A DNA stretch of 64,000 nucleotides, from positions 1-64,000 of the forward strand of contig NZ_JBHTHA010000037.1 in NCBI RefSeq assembly GCF_042676385.1. Direction: 5' to 3'. Position 1 is the stretch's first letter. Each line of letters begins with the position of its first letter. The notes beneath the pieces are model-generated. The model had not been told where the DNA came from. It was given only the letters and a program-made list of their open reading frames with translations, and did no database searches. This document shows, piece by piece, positions 15,802 to 23,429 of this stretch. The translations under genes and the position numbers were made by a program. The DNA comes from Paenibacillus_E sp042676385. GTDB taxonomy: Bacteria > Bacillota > Bacilli > Paenibacillales > NBRC-103111.

Positions 15802-17184
15802 ATGTTCATTCAAGTTGTGGCGATTCTTTTGGCTTTAGGATTGCTCATGTTTTTTGCTTACAGGGGTTACCCGGTCATTGTGTTTGCCCCAATTTTCACC
15901 TTGCTTGCCGTATTGATTTCGGGCTTGGCGTTAATGCCGAGCTACACGGAAACGTACATGGTGAATGCAGCTAACTATGTAAAAACCTATTTCCCCATTT
16001 TCCTGCTAGGGGCCATATTCGGTAAAGTGATGGAGCTCAACGGCGCAGCGTCTTCGATTGCACAGACGATTGTCAGAGGCCTGGGTTCGAAACGCGCTAT
16101 CCTGTCTGTTATTTTGGCGTGCGGCGTGCTCACTTATGGCGGTGTATCGCTGTTTGTGGTAGCGTTTGCCGTTTATCCATTCGCCAGCGCCATTTTCCGT
16201 GAAGCGAACGTGCCGAAACGATTAATCCCCGGAACGATTGCACTCGGCGCTTTTACGTTTACAATGGATGCGCTTCCAGGAACGCCGCAGGTGCAAAATA
16301 TCATTCCAACAACGTATTTCGGGACGGATGCGTACGCAGCGCCGGTAGTTGGAATCATTGGTGGCGTGCTCGTGTTCGCCGCAGGCTTATATTGGCTGGA
16401 ACGCAGACGCAAGCAAGCTGAGTTAGCCGGCGAAGGCTATGGCACAGGGCACAAGAACGAGCCGGAAGTGCTTACGGATCAAAAGTATCCGAACATCTGG
16501 CTGGCCATCGTTCCGTTAGTGCTTGTGCTGGTGTTCAACTACCTGCTGAGCCGCGGGTTCCTGACCGTGAACAACTGGTACAGCGCAGAGCTGCTGAAAA
16601 CTTTTAACATCGCTAGTGTCAAAACGGTTTCGTCTTCTTGGGCGCTGATCGTTGCGCTATGTATCGGGATTGTGGCCGCTATTTGCATCAATATGCGCAG
16701 GGTTCACAATAAATTGGCAGCTGGCTTGACTGCTGCGGCAATGGGCGCTTTGCTGGCCATCTTCAATACGGCATCCGAGGTTGGTTTCGGGAATGTCGTG
16801 AAAACGCTGCCAGGCTTCAAGCTGATTCAGAATTGGATTCTCGGTTTAAGTTCGCATCCGCTTATTTCAGAAGCGGTGTCCGTTAATATATTAGCAGGCG
16901 TTACGGGTTCGGCTTCCGGCGGATTGTCCATTGCGCTTGAAGTGATGGGCAAACAGTATATGGCAGCTGCGCAAACGGCTGGCATCAGCCCCGAGTTGCT
17001 GCATCGGATTGCTTCGATGGCATCCGGTGGCATGGACACATTGCCTCATAACGGAGCGGTCATTACGCTCCTCGCGATCACTGGATTGACGCACAGACAG
17101 TCTTACAAAGATATTTTTGCGATTACGGTCATTAAAACGTTGACGGTGTTTTTGCTTGCTGTAGTCATTTCGTTATTTTCATGA
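15802..17184 (+). CDS. GntP-family permease, probable hydroxybutyrate/acetoacetate importer
   Basis: A 460-residue protein of about 12 helices with the GntP fold, including FAYRGYPVIVFAPI in helix 1-2, GALALGAFTFTMDALPGTPQ-like sequence mid-protein, and TGSASGGLSIALEVMG. It matches the YxjC branch that sits with scoA/scoB in Bacillus. I chose ATG 15802 (GAGGAG about 9 bases upstream) over an ATG 48 bases earlier. It is followed by a hydroxybutyrate dehydrogenase and the CoA-transferase genes, so it probably imports a short hydroxy or keto acid with protons. Confidence 0.85.
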   Translation: MFIQVVAILLALGLLMFFAYRGYPVIVFAPIFTLLAVLISGLALMPSYTETYMVNAANYVKTYFPIFLLGAIFGKVMELNGAASSIAQTIVRGLGSKRAILSVILACGVLTYGGVSLFVVAFAVYPFASAIFREANVPKRLIPGTIALGAFTFTMDALPGTPQVQNIIPTTYFGTDAYAAPVVGIIGGVLVFAAGLYWLERRRKQAELAGEGYGTGHKNEPEVLTDQKYPNIWLAIVPLVLVLVFNYLLSRGFLTVNNWYSAELLKTFNIASVKTVSSSWALIVALCIGIVAAICINMRRVHNKLAAGLTAAAMGALLAIFNTASEVGFGNVVKTLPGFKLIQNWILGLSSHPLISEAVSVNILAGVTGSASGGLSIALEVMGKQYMAAAQTAGISPELLHRIASMASGGMDTLPHNGAVITLLAITGLTHRQSYKDIFAITVIKTLTVFLLAVVISLFS

Positions 17185-17208
17185 AAAGTTTGAAGGAGGG
17201 CTCAAGCG

Positions 17209-17994
17209 ATGACATTGTTTTTGGATAAAAAAGTCGCCCTGGTTACGGGCGCAGCCAGCGGCATCGGTCTTGAAATCGCCCGTACATTTGCACGGGAAGG
17301 CGCTGCGGTCGTGATTTCCGATGTTCGCGGCGAACTGGCGGAGCAGGCAGCGGTGCTTTTGAAACAGGAAGGCTTTCAAGCAATGGGCATTCGTTGTGAT
17401 GTTACGCAAGAGGAGCAAGTGGCCGGAGCGATTGCAACCGTCGAAGAAACGTTCGGGAGACTGGATATTTTGGTCAATAATGCGGGCTTGCAGCATGTAG
17501 CTCCGATTGAGGATTTCCCCGTTGAGAAGTTTGAATTCATGCTCAAAGTGATGGTCACCGGCGCTTTTATCGGCATCAAGCATGCCTTTCCGATCATGAA
17601 GCGCCAAGGCTTTGGCCGCATTATTAACATGGCTTCGATCAATGGAGTGATTGGTTTTGCGGGCAAAGCGGCATATAACAGCGCCAAGCATGGCTTGATA
17701 GGGCTGACCAAGGTTGCCGCACTGGAAGGGGCTGCTCACGGCATCACCGTGAACGCACTTTGCCCGGGGTATGTGGATACCCCGCTTGTCAGAGGTCAAT
17801 TGGAAGATTTGGCGAAAACGCGGAACGTCCCGCTTGAAAGTGTACTTGAAGAAGTCATCTATCCGCTCGTGCCGCAAAAACGGCTATTGTCGGTAGATGA
17901 AATTGCGGACTTTGCGATGTTGATCGCAAGCGATAAGTTGCGGGGCGTAACGGGAGCATCACTTTTAATTGATGGCGGCTATACAGCGCAGTGA
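17209..17994 (+). CDS. bdh: 3-hydroxybutyrate dehydrogenase (SDR)
   Basis: A 261-residue classical short-chain dehydrogenase. Cofactor motif TGAASGIG is at residues 13-20, and Asp near 41 in ISDVRG suggests NAD. The NNAG motif, Ser143, Tyr156 and Lys160 complete the active site. It is closest in pattern to D-3-hydroxybutyrate dehydrogenases, which oxidise the substrate to acetoacetate. GGAGGG lies 7 bases before the ATG, 24 bases after the permease stop. The following genes use acetoacetate, which supports the call. Confidence 0.9.
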   Translation: MTLFLDKKVALVTGAASGIGLEIARTFAREGAAVVISDVRGELAEQAAVLLKQEGFQAMGIRCDVTQEEQVAGAIATVEETFGRLDILVNNAGLQHVAPIEDFPVEKFEFMLKVMVTGAFIGIKHAFPIMKRQGFGRIINMASINGVIGFAGKAAYNSAKHGLIGLTKVAALEGAAHGITVNALCPGYVDTPLVRGQLEDLAKTRNVPLESVLEEVIYPLVPQKRLLSVDEIADFAMLIASDKLRGVTGASLLIDGGYTAQ

Positions 17995-18024
17995 ATAAAT
18001 TAGAGAAAAGCAAATTATTGCGAG

Positions 18025-18189
18025 TTTAAAAAGTCCGCTTTCAGAACCGAGAAGGTTGAACGCAATACGGAGAAGGAGGAACGGAGCGTAGAGGTTTGCT
18101 ACGAGAGTACCGGACTTCCCGGATTCGTTCAAGATTCGATGCCGAGTCACATCATGAATATGCTTCGTTATCAAAGTGGACTTTTTAAA
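18025..18189. repeat. MITE-like element with terminal inverted repeats
   Basis: TTTAAAAAGTCCGCTTT (18025-18041) and AAAGTGGACTTTTTAAA (18173-18189) are 17 bp inverted ends with one mismatch. The 131 bases between them carry no reading frame with a ribosome site. They contain CCGG...CCGG and repeated GATTCG motifs. It lies between the dehydrogenase stop and the scoA ribosome site, in what would otherwise be a continuous operon. No target duplication is certain. Confidence 0.7.
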
Positions 18190-18219
18190 CAACCTTTTTA
18201 GAGGAGAGGAGAATGGAGC

Positions 18220-18930
18220 ATGAATAAATTGGTCCCATCGATGGAGGAAGCCATACGGGAAATTCACGACGGCGCGACGATTATTGTGGGAGGCTTCGGG
18301 CTCTGTGGGATTCCGGAGCATTTGATTGCGGTATTGAAAGATAAGGGAACCAAAGAATTAACGGTGGTCAGCAACAACTGCGGTGTCGATGATTGGGGAC
18401 TGGGGCTGCTGCTGGCCAACCGACAAATCAAGAAAATGATCTCGTCCTATGTCGGAGAAAACAAAACGTTCGAAAGGCAGTTCCTGAGCGGCGAGCTTGA
18501 AGTCGAACTCGTTCCGCAAGGAACGCTGGCAGAGCGTATTCGTGCCGGCGGGGCTGGCATTCCGGGCTTCTATACGGCCACCGGTGTTGGCACGCTTGTC
18601 GCCGAGGGCAAGGAGCATCAGACGTTCGATGGACGAACTTATATATTGGAGCGGGGCATTGTCGGCGATTTTGCCTTGGTGAAAGCTTGGAAAGCGGATA
18701 CGTTCGGTAATCTTGTCTTCCGCAAAACGTCGCGGAACTTTAATCCGCTGGCAGCAACCGCCGGAAAAGTAACGATCGTCGAAGCGGAGGAAATTGTCCA
18801 AGCCGGGTCGCTGGATCCGGACGAGATTCATCTTCCGGGCATTTACGTACAGCGCGTCGTGCAAGGCGGAGCTTACGAGAAGCGGATTGAGCGTCGAACT
18901 GTGATGGCGAAGGAGGCAGCATCCAGATGA
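18220..18930 (+). CDS. scoA: Succinyl-CoA:3-ketoacid CoA-transferase subunit A
   Basis: A 236-residue alpha subunit of a family I CoA-transferase. GGFGLCGIPEHLI (about residues 25-37) is the CoA-binding loop, and NNCG and GGAGIPGFYTATGVGT are conserved. With ScoB it moves CoA from succinyl-CoA to acetoacetate, giving acetoacetyl-CoA in the cytoplasm. GGAG precedes the ATG. Its stop overlaps the scoB start by 4 bases (ATGA), so the two subunits are translationally coupled. Confidence 0.95.
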   Translation: MNKLVPSMEEAIREIHDGATIIVGGFGLCGIPEHLIAVLKDKGTKELTVVSNNCGVDDWGLGLLLANRQIKKMISSYVGENKTFERQFLSGELEVELVPQGTLAERIRAGGAGIPGFYTATGVGTLVAEGKEHQTFDGRTYILERGIVGDFALVKAWKADTFGNLVFRKTSRNFNPLAATAGKVTIVEAEEIVQAGSLDPDEIHLPGIYVQRVVQGGAYEKRIERRTVMAKEAASR

Positions 18931-19607
18931 GTGAAGATCGCAACAAAATTGTCCGACGGGCTGTGCAGGAAATTAAGGATGGAATGTACGTTAACCTGGG
19001 GATCGGCATGCCAACGCTGGTCGCCAATGAAATCCCCGAAGAGATGACGGTTATGCTTCAGTCCGAGAATGGACTTCTGGGCATCGGACCGTATCCGCTC
19101 GCAGGCGAGGAAGACCCGGATCTGATTAATGCAGGCAAAGAAACGGTTACCGCGGTTCATGGCGCGTCGTTTTTTGACAGCGCTGAATCATTTGCCATGA
19201 TTCGGGGCGGTCACATTGACCTGGCCATTCTTGGCGGGATGGAGGTGGCCGAGAACGGCGATCTCGCGAACTGGATGATTCCCGGCAAAATGGTGAAAGG
19301 CATGGGTGGCGCCATGGATCTGGTCAGCGGAGCCAAAAGGATCGTCGTCATTATGGAGCATGTCAATAAACAAGGTGAATCCAAGGTAAAGAAAAGCTGC
19401 ACGCTGCCGCTTACGGGCAAAGGCGTCGTAAATAGGCTGATCACGGATTTGGCTGTATTTGATTATACGGATCGCGGCATGGTGCTTGTCGAGCTGCAAC
19501 CTGGCATTACGTTAGATGAGGTTCGAGCGAAAACTGAGGCTGAGTTTTCATGGCATGCAAGCGACGATACATCATTGGCCTCATCCCCCTTGGTAGCGAG
19601 TGACTAA
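18927..19607 (+). CDS. scoB: Succinyl-CoA:3-ketoacid CoA-transferase subunit B
   Basis: A 226-residue beta subunit. The catalytic Glu47 lies in SENGLLGIGP, and GMPTLVANEIP and GGHIDLAILGGMEV are family signatures. Glu47 forms the gamma-glutamyl-CoA thioester intermediate. It is coupled to scoA by a 4-base overlap. The acetoacetyl-CoA made here is the substrate of the thiolase encoded 520 bases downstream. Confidence 0.95.
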   Translation: MSEDRNKIVRRAVQEIKDGMYVNLGIGMPTLVANEIPEEMTVMLQSENGLLGIGPYPLAGEEDPDLINAGKETVTAVHGASFFDSAESFAMIRGGHIDLAILGGMEVAENGDLANWMIPGKMVKGMGGAMDLVSGAKRIVVIMEHVNKQGESKVKKSCTLPLTGKGVVNRLITDLAVFDYTDRGMVLVELQPGITLDEVRAKTEAEFSWHASDDTSLASSPLVASD

Positions 19608-20100
19608 CTGCATCTGGTACATTAGATTCGCATTTAACGGCGAATTTGATGATCCCATTACCTGCATATTGTGCAGTAATTCGGCTCATTTAGGGGCTAG
19701 GCGCGATTGATGAGCCGAGCGATTTTCCTGCACTTTTTGCAGTTTGAGCATCGCAGGAGGGGCATTTTCAATCAATTTACATGTACGTTTTGCAGCTCAC
19801 TGGATTGTGGGAGGACAGGTTGTTTTTTGCATTGGATTTTATCCAGGGGAATCCCAAATTCGCTGCTGAAAAATGCCTGTCATTGGATATCTTCCAATAC
19901 ATTTGGCCTGAAAACGGGCTTATCCTGAAAATAGGTCGATTCCACTGTATGATTTCCAATCATAGCCCATTCATCTCGTGAACTCGTATCGTTCCATTGG
20001 AAATTTTCCAGGTAAATATATAGATGCAGGGGATGGATGCGTGATTAGCAAGCAAGGGGATTGTTCCTCTAAATGGAGACGGAATTTAGAACATGGGAGC
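19608..20100. repeat. Repeat- and hairpin-rich gap between scoB and thiolase
   Basis: About 500 bases without a credible gene. Short hairpins recur: ATTCGC/GCGAAT (19626-19645), TCGGCTCAT/ATGAGCCGA (19681-19718), and a degenerate CCTGCANNNTTTGCAG element at about 19661, 19727 and 19779. A GGAAATTTTCCAGG element near 19998 resembles the direct repeat at 41855-41926. The stretch looks like an accumulation of degenerate short palindromic repeats. Confidence 0.55.
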
Positions 20101-20127
20101 CACTGTAATGAGAGAGAGGCGTAAGTT

Positions 20128-21315
20128 ATGGATCAGGAAATTGTAATTGTAAGTGCCGTTCGGACGGCGATTGGGAATTTCCAAGGTGCTTTATCGGATA
20201 TATCAGCGCCGGAATTGGGGAGTATCGTGATCAAAGAAGCTCTGCGCAGAGCCGGAGGACTCGATGACACTCAAGTGGATGAAGTGATTATGGGCAACGT
20301 CCTCCAAGCCGGACTCGGGCAAAATCCGGCCCGTCAAGCTTGGTTGAAGGCCGGATTCTCACATGCCGTTCCCGCGATGACGGTCAATAAAGTGTGCGGC
20401 TCCGGTCTCAAATCCGTGATGCTCGCCGCTCAAGCCGTACGGCTCGGCGATGCAGAGATTGTTGTCGCCGGCGGCATGGAGAACATGAGCCAGGCGCCTT
20501 ACCTGCTGCCCGGCGCGCGCAGCGGGCTGCGCATGGGCGACGCGACCATGGTCGACTCCATGGTCCTCGACGGCTTATGGTGCGCCATGTGCGACATCCA
20601 CATGGGCATCACCGCCGAAAACATCGCGGAGCGCTACGCGCTCTCCCGCGAAGAGCAGGACGCTTTCGCTGCCTGGAGCCAGCAGAAAGCGGAGCAAGCC
20701 CTTGCCACGGGACGCTTCGCGGACGAAATCGTCCCGGTTTTGATCCCGCAGCGCAAGGGGGAACCGGTCCGCTTCGCGACCGATGAGTTCCCGCGCGCGG
20801 GCACAACCGCGGACACGCTGGCGAAGCTGCGCCCAGCGTTCAAAAAAGACGGCACCGTGACGGCGGGCAACGCCTCGGGCATTAATGACGGCGCCGCTGC
20901 GCTCGTCGTCATGTCTGCGGCGAAGGCGAGCACGCTGGGGTTGAAGCCGCTCGCCCGCATCAAGGGCTACGCGCATTCTGCGCTCGACCCATCTGTGATG
21001 GGTCTGGGACCCGTCGAATCGACGCTGCGAATACTCCGGAAAACGGGAGTATCCGTCCACGATATCGACTTTTTCGAGCTGAACGAAGCCTTCGCAGCGC
21101 AGTCGCTTGCCGTTAGCCGCGATCTCGGCGCTGTCCGGGACCGCATAAATGTCAATGGAGGCGCCATCGCGCTCGGACATCCGATCGGCGCCAGCGGCGC
21201 TCGCGTGCTCGTCACGCTGCTCCATGAGCTGGAGAAGCGCGAAGGCAAGCTGGGCCTTGCCGCGCTGTGCATTGGCGGCGGCCAGGGCGTTGCCATGCTC
21301 GTCGAAAGAACGTAA
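20128..21315 (+). CDS. Acetyl-CoA C-acetyltransferase (thiolase)
   Basis: A 395-residue thiolase II. Catalytic residues are Cys90 (NKVCGSG), His351 (GHPIGASGAR) and Cys381 (CIGGGQG), with NEAFAAQ as the oxyanion region. It splits acetoacetyl-CoA into two acetyl-CoA, or makes it in reverse, in the cytoplasm. It completes the acetoacetate pathway with scoAB. From about 20490 the gene is much richer in GC than its neighbours, with many GCG codons. GAGAGG precedes the ATG, and a strong terminator follows. Confidence 0.94.
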   Translation: MDQEIVIVSAVRTAIGNFQGALSDISAPELGSIVIKEALRRAGGLDDTQVDEVIMGNVLQAGLGQNPARQAWLKAGFSHAVPAMTVNKVCGSGLKSVMLAAQAVRLGDAEIVVAGGMENMSQAPYLLPGARSGLRMGDATMVDSMVLDGLWCAMCDIHMGITAENIAERYALSREEQDAFAAWSQQKAEQALATGRFADEIVPVLIPQRKGEPVRFATDEFPRAGTTADTLAKLRPAFKKDGTVTAGNASGINDGAAALVVMSAAKASTLGLKPLARIKGYAHSALDPSVMGLGPVESTLRILRKTGVSVHDIDFFELNEAFAAQSLAVSRDLGAVRDRINVNGGAIALGHPIGASGARVLVTLLHELEKREGKLGLAALCIGGGQGVAMLVERT

Positions 21316-21359
21316 CGCACAGCAGGTGAAGATCGACGTGCGCTACCAATATGAAGAAA

Positions 21360-21385
21360 GGGCAGGCCCACGGCCTGCCCTTTTA
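21360..21385 (+). terminator. Thiolase terminator
   Basis: GGGCAGGCC and GGCCTGCCC form a 9 bp stem with a CAC loop, followed by TTTT. Confidence 0.85.
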
Positions 21386-21414
21386 ATAATCAGTTAAGCA
21401 AGAATCGTTCGACA

Positions 21415-21705
21415 ACAACAAGCAGCAAGTGCGCAGCTGTAGAGATGTTTTTCATCGTTGCAGCGGGCGCGACGAAACGAAGTCGTCTCTCTAACGATGT
21501 TTTGAGTGCTTACAGACGAGAAAAAAAGCAGGGTTGTACGCTGAGTGAAGCTGGATAGATGTTTCTCATCGTAACAGATATATAGGGATGTTGCCATCGT
21601 GTCTCGAACGATATTTTTCATCTTTACAGGCAAGAAGCTAGACGATTGGCAAAGACAAGTCCATTCGCAAACGTACAGGGTTTTAGATAAGGACCCGGCC
21701 ATCGG
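21415..21705. repeat. Dispersed ~290 bp repeat, copy 2
   Basis: Strongly similar to 208-495, in the same orientation, with the same double internal unit (TCATCGTT...AACGAT...TTACAG). The two copies differ by scattered substitutions and a pair of compensating one-base indels. It starts about 30 bases after the thiolase terminator. Confidence 0.8.
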
Positions 21706-21727
21706 CCGTTTTTCTCATCCATATATT

Positions 21728-21799
21728 CTCAAGCAATTGTAAGGAAGTCCAAGCCAAATTCCTGCTCAAGAATAAAATAGTTGAGAAGAATTGCTTGAG
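21728..21799 (+). promoter_or_regulatory. Structured leader at a ribosome site
   Basis: CTCAAGCAATT (21728-21738) and AATTGCTTGAG (21789-21799) are perfect 11-base arms; the right arm reaches the ribosome site GGGAGG (21799-21804). A second CTCAA (21765-21769) and TTGAG (21781-21785) inside can form a competing stem. This could control access of ribosomes to the next gene. Confidence 0.5.
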
Positions 21800-21814
21800 G
21801 GAGGCGGCTTAGCC

Positions 21815-22078
21815 GTGAAAAATGTACAAGTCTCTAGACTGGAGAATCAGGTCTATTCTAACCGGGTCCTGCGCTCTGAGTTTGACCGAAATTGGAGAAC
21901 GTTCCAATCCAAAAGTGGAAATGTCGTCTATGTAGCAACGGCAAACGATGCAAAAGTAGAGGTGTTACTAGCAGGAGGGTTAAGAAAATTACTTATTTTC
22001 AACAGAGGCGGAAGAATAATAGTAGGTGGCGGGGGAGTTAGTCATTATAGTAAACCGCATCGCGCAAGAAATCTTTAA
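21815..22078 (+). CDS. Small protein of unknown function
   Basis: About 87 residues from a GTG start; GGGAGG lies 10 bases upstream. I do not recognise it. The first half is hydrophilic (VQVSRLENQVYSNRVLRSEF), and the second half is beta-rich, with a Gly-run IIVGGGGVSHY and a basic tail. There is no signal peptide or membrane helix. A foldable leader precedes it and a bidirectional terminator follows, so it is a single-gene transcript. It lies just behind the second copy of the dispersed repeat. Confidence 0.55.
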   Translation: MKNVQVSRLENQVYSNRVLRSEFDRNWRTFQSKSGNVVYVATANDAKVEVLLAGGLRKLLIFNRGGRIIVGGGGVSHYSKPHRARNL

Positions 22079-22081
22079 GTT

Positions 22082-22126
22082 AAAAAGATAGAGAGTCAGG
22101 ATTCATGCTGATCGCTCTATCTTTTT
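22082..22126. terminator. Bidirectional terminator
   Basis: AAAAAGATAGAG and CTCTATCTTTTT pair perfectly between two convergent genes. Confidence 0.85.
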
Positions 22127-22129
22127 ATT

Positions 22130-23143
22130 TCATTTTCTCCGCGATGATTCGCGAATCGTCAGCTGCGGCTGCAACCGTTTTGTCTCCCATGAGCGTTCCA
22201 TGCCGTGGATGCGCTGCATCAGCATCGTCGCAGCAGTCACGCCGAGCTCGAACGTATCTATATTAAGTGAGGTTAGCGGTGGTGCGGTGTAGGCAGCAAG
22301 CGGGAACTGATCAAAGGTCACGATGCCAATTTCGTCTGGCACCTTGAGTTTATGCTCATGAATCGCTTTCATAGCCCCAAATGCGGTGTAATTATTTATA
22401 CAGACAACCGCGTTGGGCGGCGTTTCGAGTGAAAGCAATTCACGCATCAGTTTATAGCCGTTCGTTTCATTCGCATAGCCCGGTTTAATATAATCGTTGA
22501 CGATAGGCTTGCCATGTTTCTCAAGAGCATCGGTAAAGCCGGAAAGTCGTTTGGTGCAAATAGGCTCATTAGCCTCTCCGCCAACGAAAGCGAAGCGTTC
22601 GTAGCCTTGGAAGATCAGATGCTCTGTAATTAACTGACCGCCTCTCTGGTTATCGATATCGACCCAGCTCATTTCGGTAAACCCAGGTAATTCGCCAAGG
22701 GAAATAAAAGGGAAACCTGTATCATTAAAGGTTTGCGCCATCTGCGCGGTTAACAAGGAATTGTCCAGAACAAAGCCGTCTACTCGTTTATTGAAAACAA
22801 ACCGATTCATCAGTTGATGGCAATCATACGAATGGTAGTTGCAAATCGTCAATTCGTAGCCAAGCGGACCAATCACACTCTCTAAGCCACCGATAATATT
22901 ATAAAAAAAGTGATTGAGAAAATCGTCGCGTCTGGACATGTCGACAAGCAGGCCAACATTAAAGCTGCTCTTAAGCGAAAGCTGCGTCGCCATGCTGCTG
23001 GGGGAATAGTTCAATTCACTCATAACCTGACGTACTCGGCGCTTCGTTTCATCCGATATGGTCGGAGCGTCATTCAGCACCTTCGATACGGTTGATTTCG
23101 CAACGTTCGCAGCTTTGGCTATGTCGTTAATGGTTACCTTCAT
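22130..23143 (-). CDS. LacI-family transcriptional regulator
   Basis: A 337-residue LacI/GalR protein. The helix-turn-helix and hinge read TINDIAKAANVAKSTVSKVL and SDETKRRVRQVMSELNYSPS, and a periplasmic-binding-like sugar domain follows. I chose ATG 23143 (GGTGGAG upstream), which places the DNA-binding domain at the exact N-terminus as usual; an ATG 18 codons earlier adds a non-family extension. No sugar genes are adjacent. Two AAGCGCTT-like palindromes lie in the gap before the next gene and may be its sites. Confidence 0.88.
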   Translation of the reverse strand: MKVTINDIAKAANVAKSTVSKVLNDAPTISDETKRRVRQVMSELNYSPSSMATQLSLKSSFNVGLLVDMSRRDDFLNHFFYNIIGGLESVIGPLGYELTICNYHSYDCHQLMNRFVFNKRVDGFVLDNSLLTAQMAQTFNDTGFPFISLGELPGFTEMSWVDIDNQRGGQLITEHLIFQGYERFAFVGGEANEPICTKRLSGFTDALEKHGKPIVNDYIKPGYANETNGYKLMRELLSLETPPNAVVCINNYTAFGAMKAIHEHKLKVPDEIGIVTFDQFPLAAYTAPPLTSLNIDTFELGVTAATMLMQRIHGMERSWETKRLQPQLTIRESSRRK

Positions 23144-23313
23144 GACGCCAATCTCCACCCCTTTTAGCACATATTGTTCAATGCCTGTTTGAATCATTTT
23201 ATCACAGAAAAATACAAATGTTTTGGATATTTCTAAACGATTTTATTGGTTATTTCCATTTACTTTCGTAGAAGGCTTGCATCGTTTTAGTTGTTATAGC
23301 CAAGTTATCGGCT

Positions 23314-23376
23314 TACATTGTATACTGACAATGTATTTAAGCGCTTCAATCAAAACAAATATGGAAAACGCTTCCA
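23314..23376. promoter_or_regulatory. Palindromes between LacI regulator and PAS kinase
   Basis: Three elements in a row: TACATTGT-N6-ACAATGTA (23314-23335), TTAAGCGCTT (23337-23346) and TGGAA-N5-TTCCA with a central CG (23362-23376). The latter two have the CG-centred form of LacI-family operators. They lie between divergent genes and may control either. Confidence 0.45.
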
Positions 23377-23429
23377 ATTGAGATGAATTATTTAGAATAT
23401 CTTGGTAGGGTAGGGTGAGATGAACTGAT

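Noticed and set aside
17179..17877. 232-codon antisense frame over the hydroxybutyrate dehydrogenase
   Set aside because: The sense frame has full SDR motifs; the antisense product matches nothing recognisable.
19777..19981. Short frames of 60-66 codons in the scoB-thiolase gap
   Set aside because: No ribosome sites and they are made of palindromic repeat sequence.
20575..21225. Long antisense frame inside the thiolase gene
   Set aside because: Typical shadow of a GC-rich gene; the plus-strand thiolase is complete with all catalytic residues.
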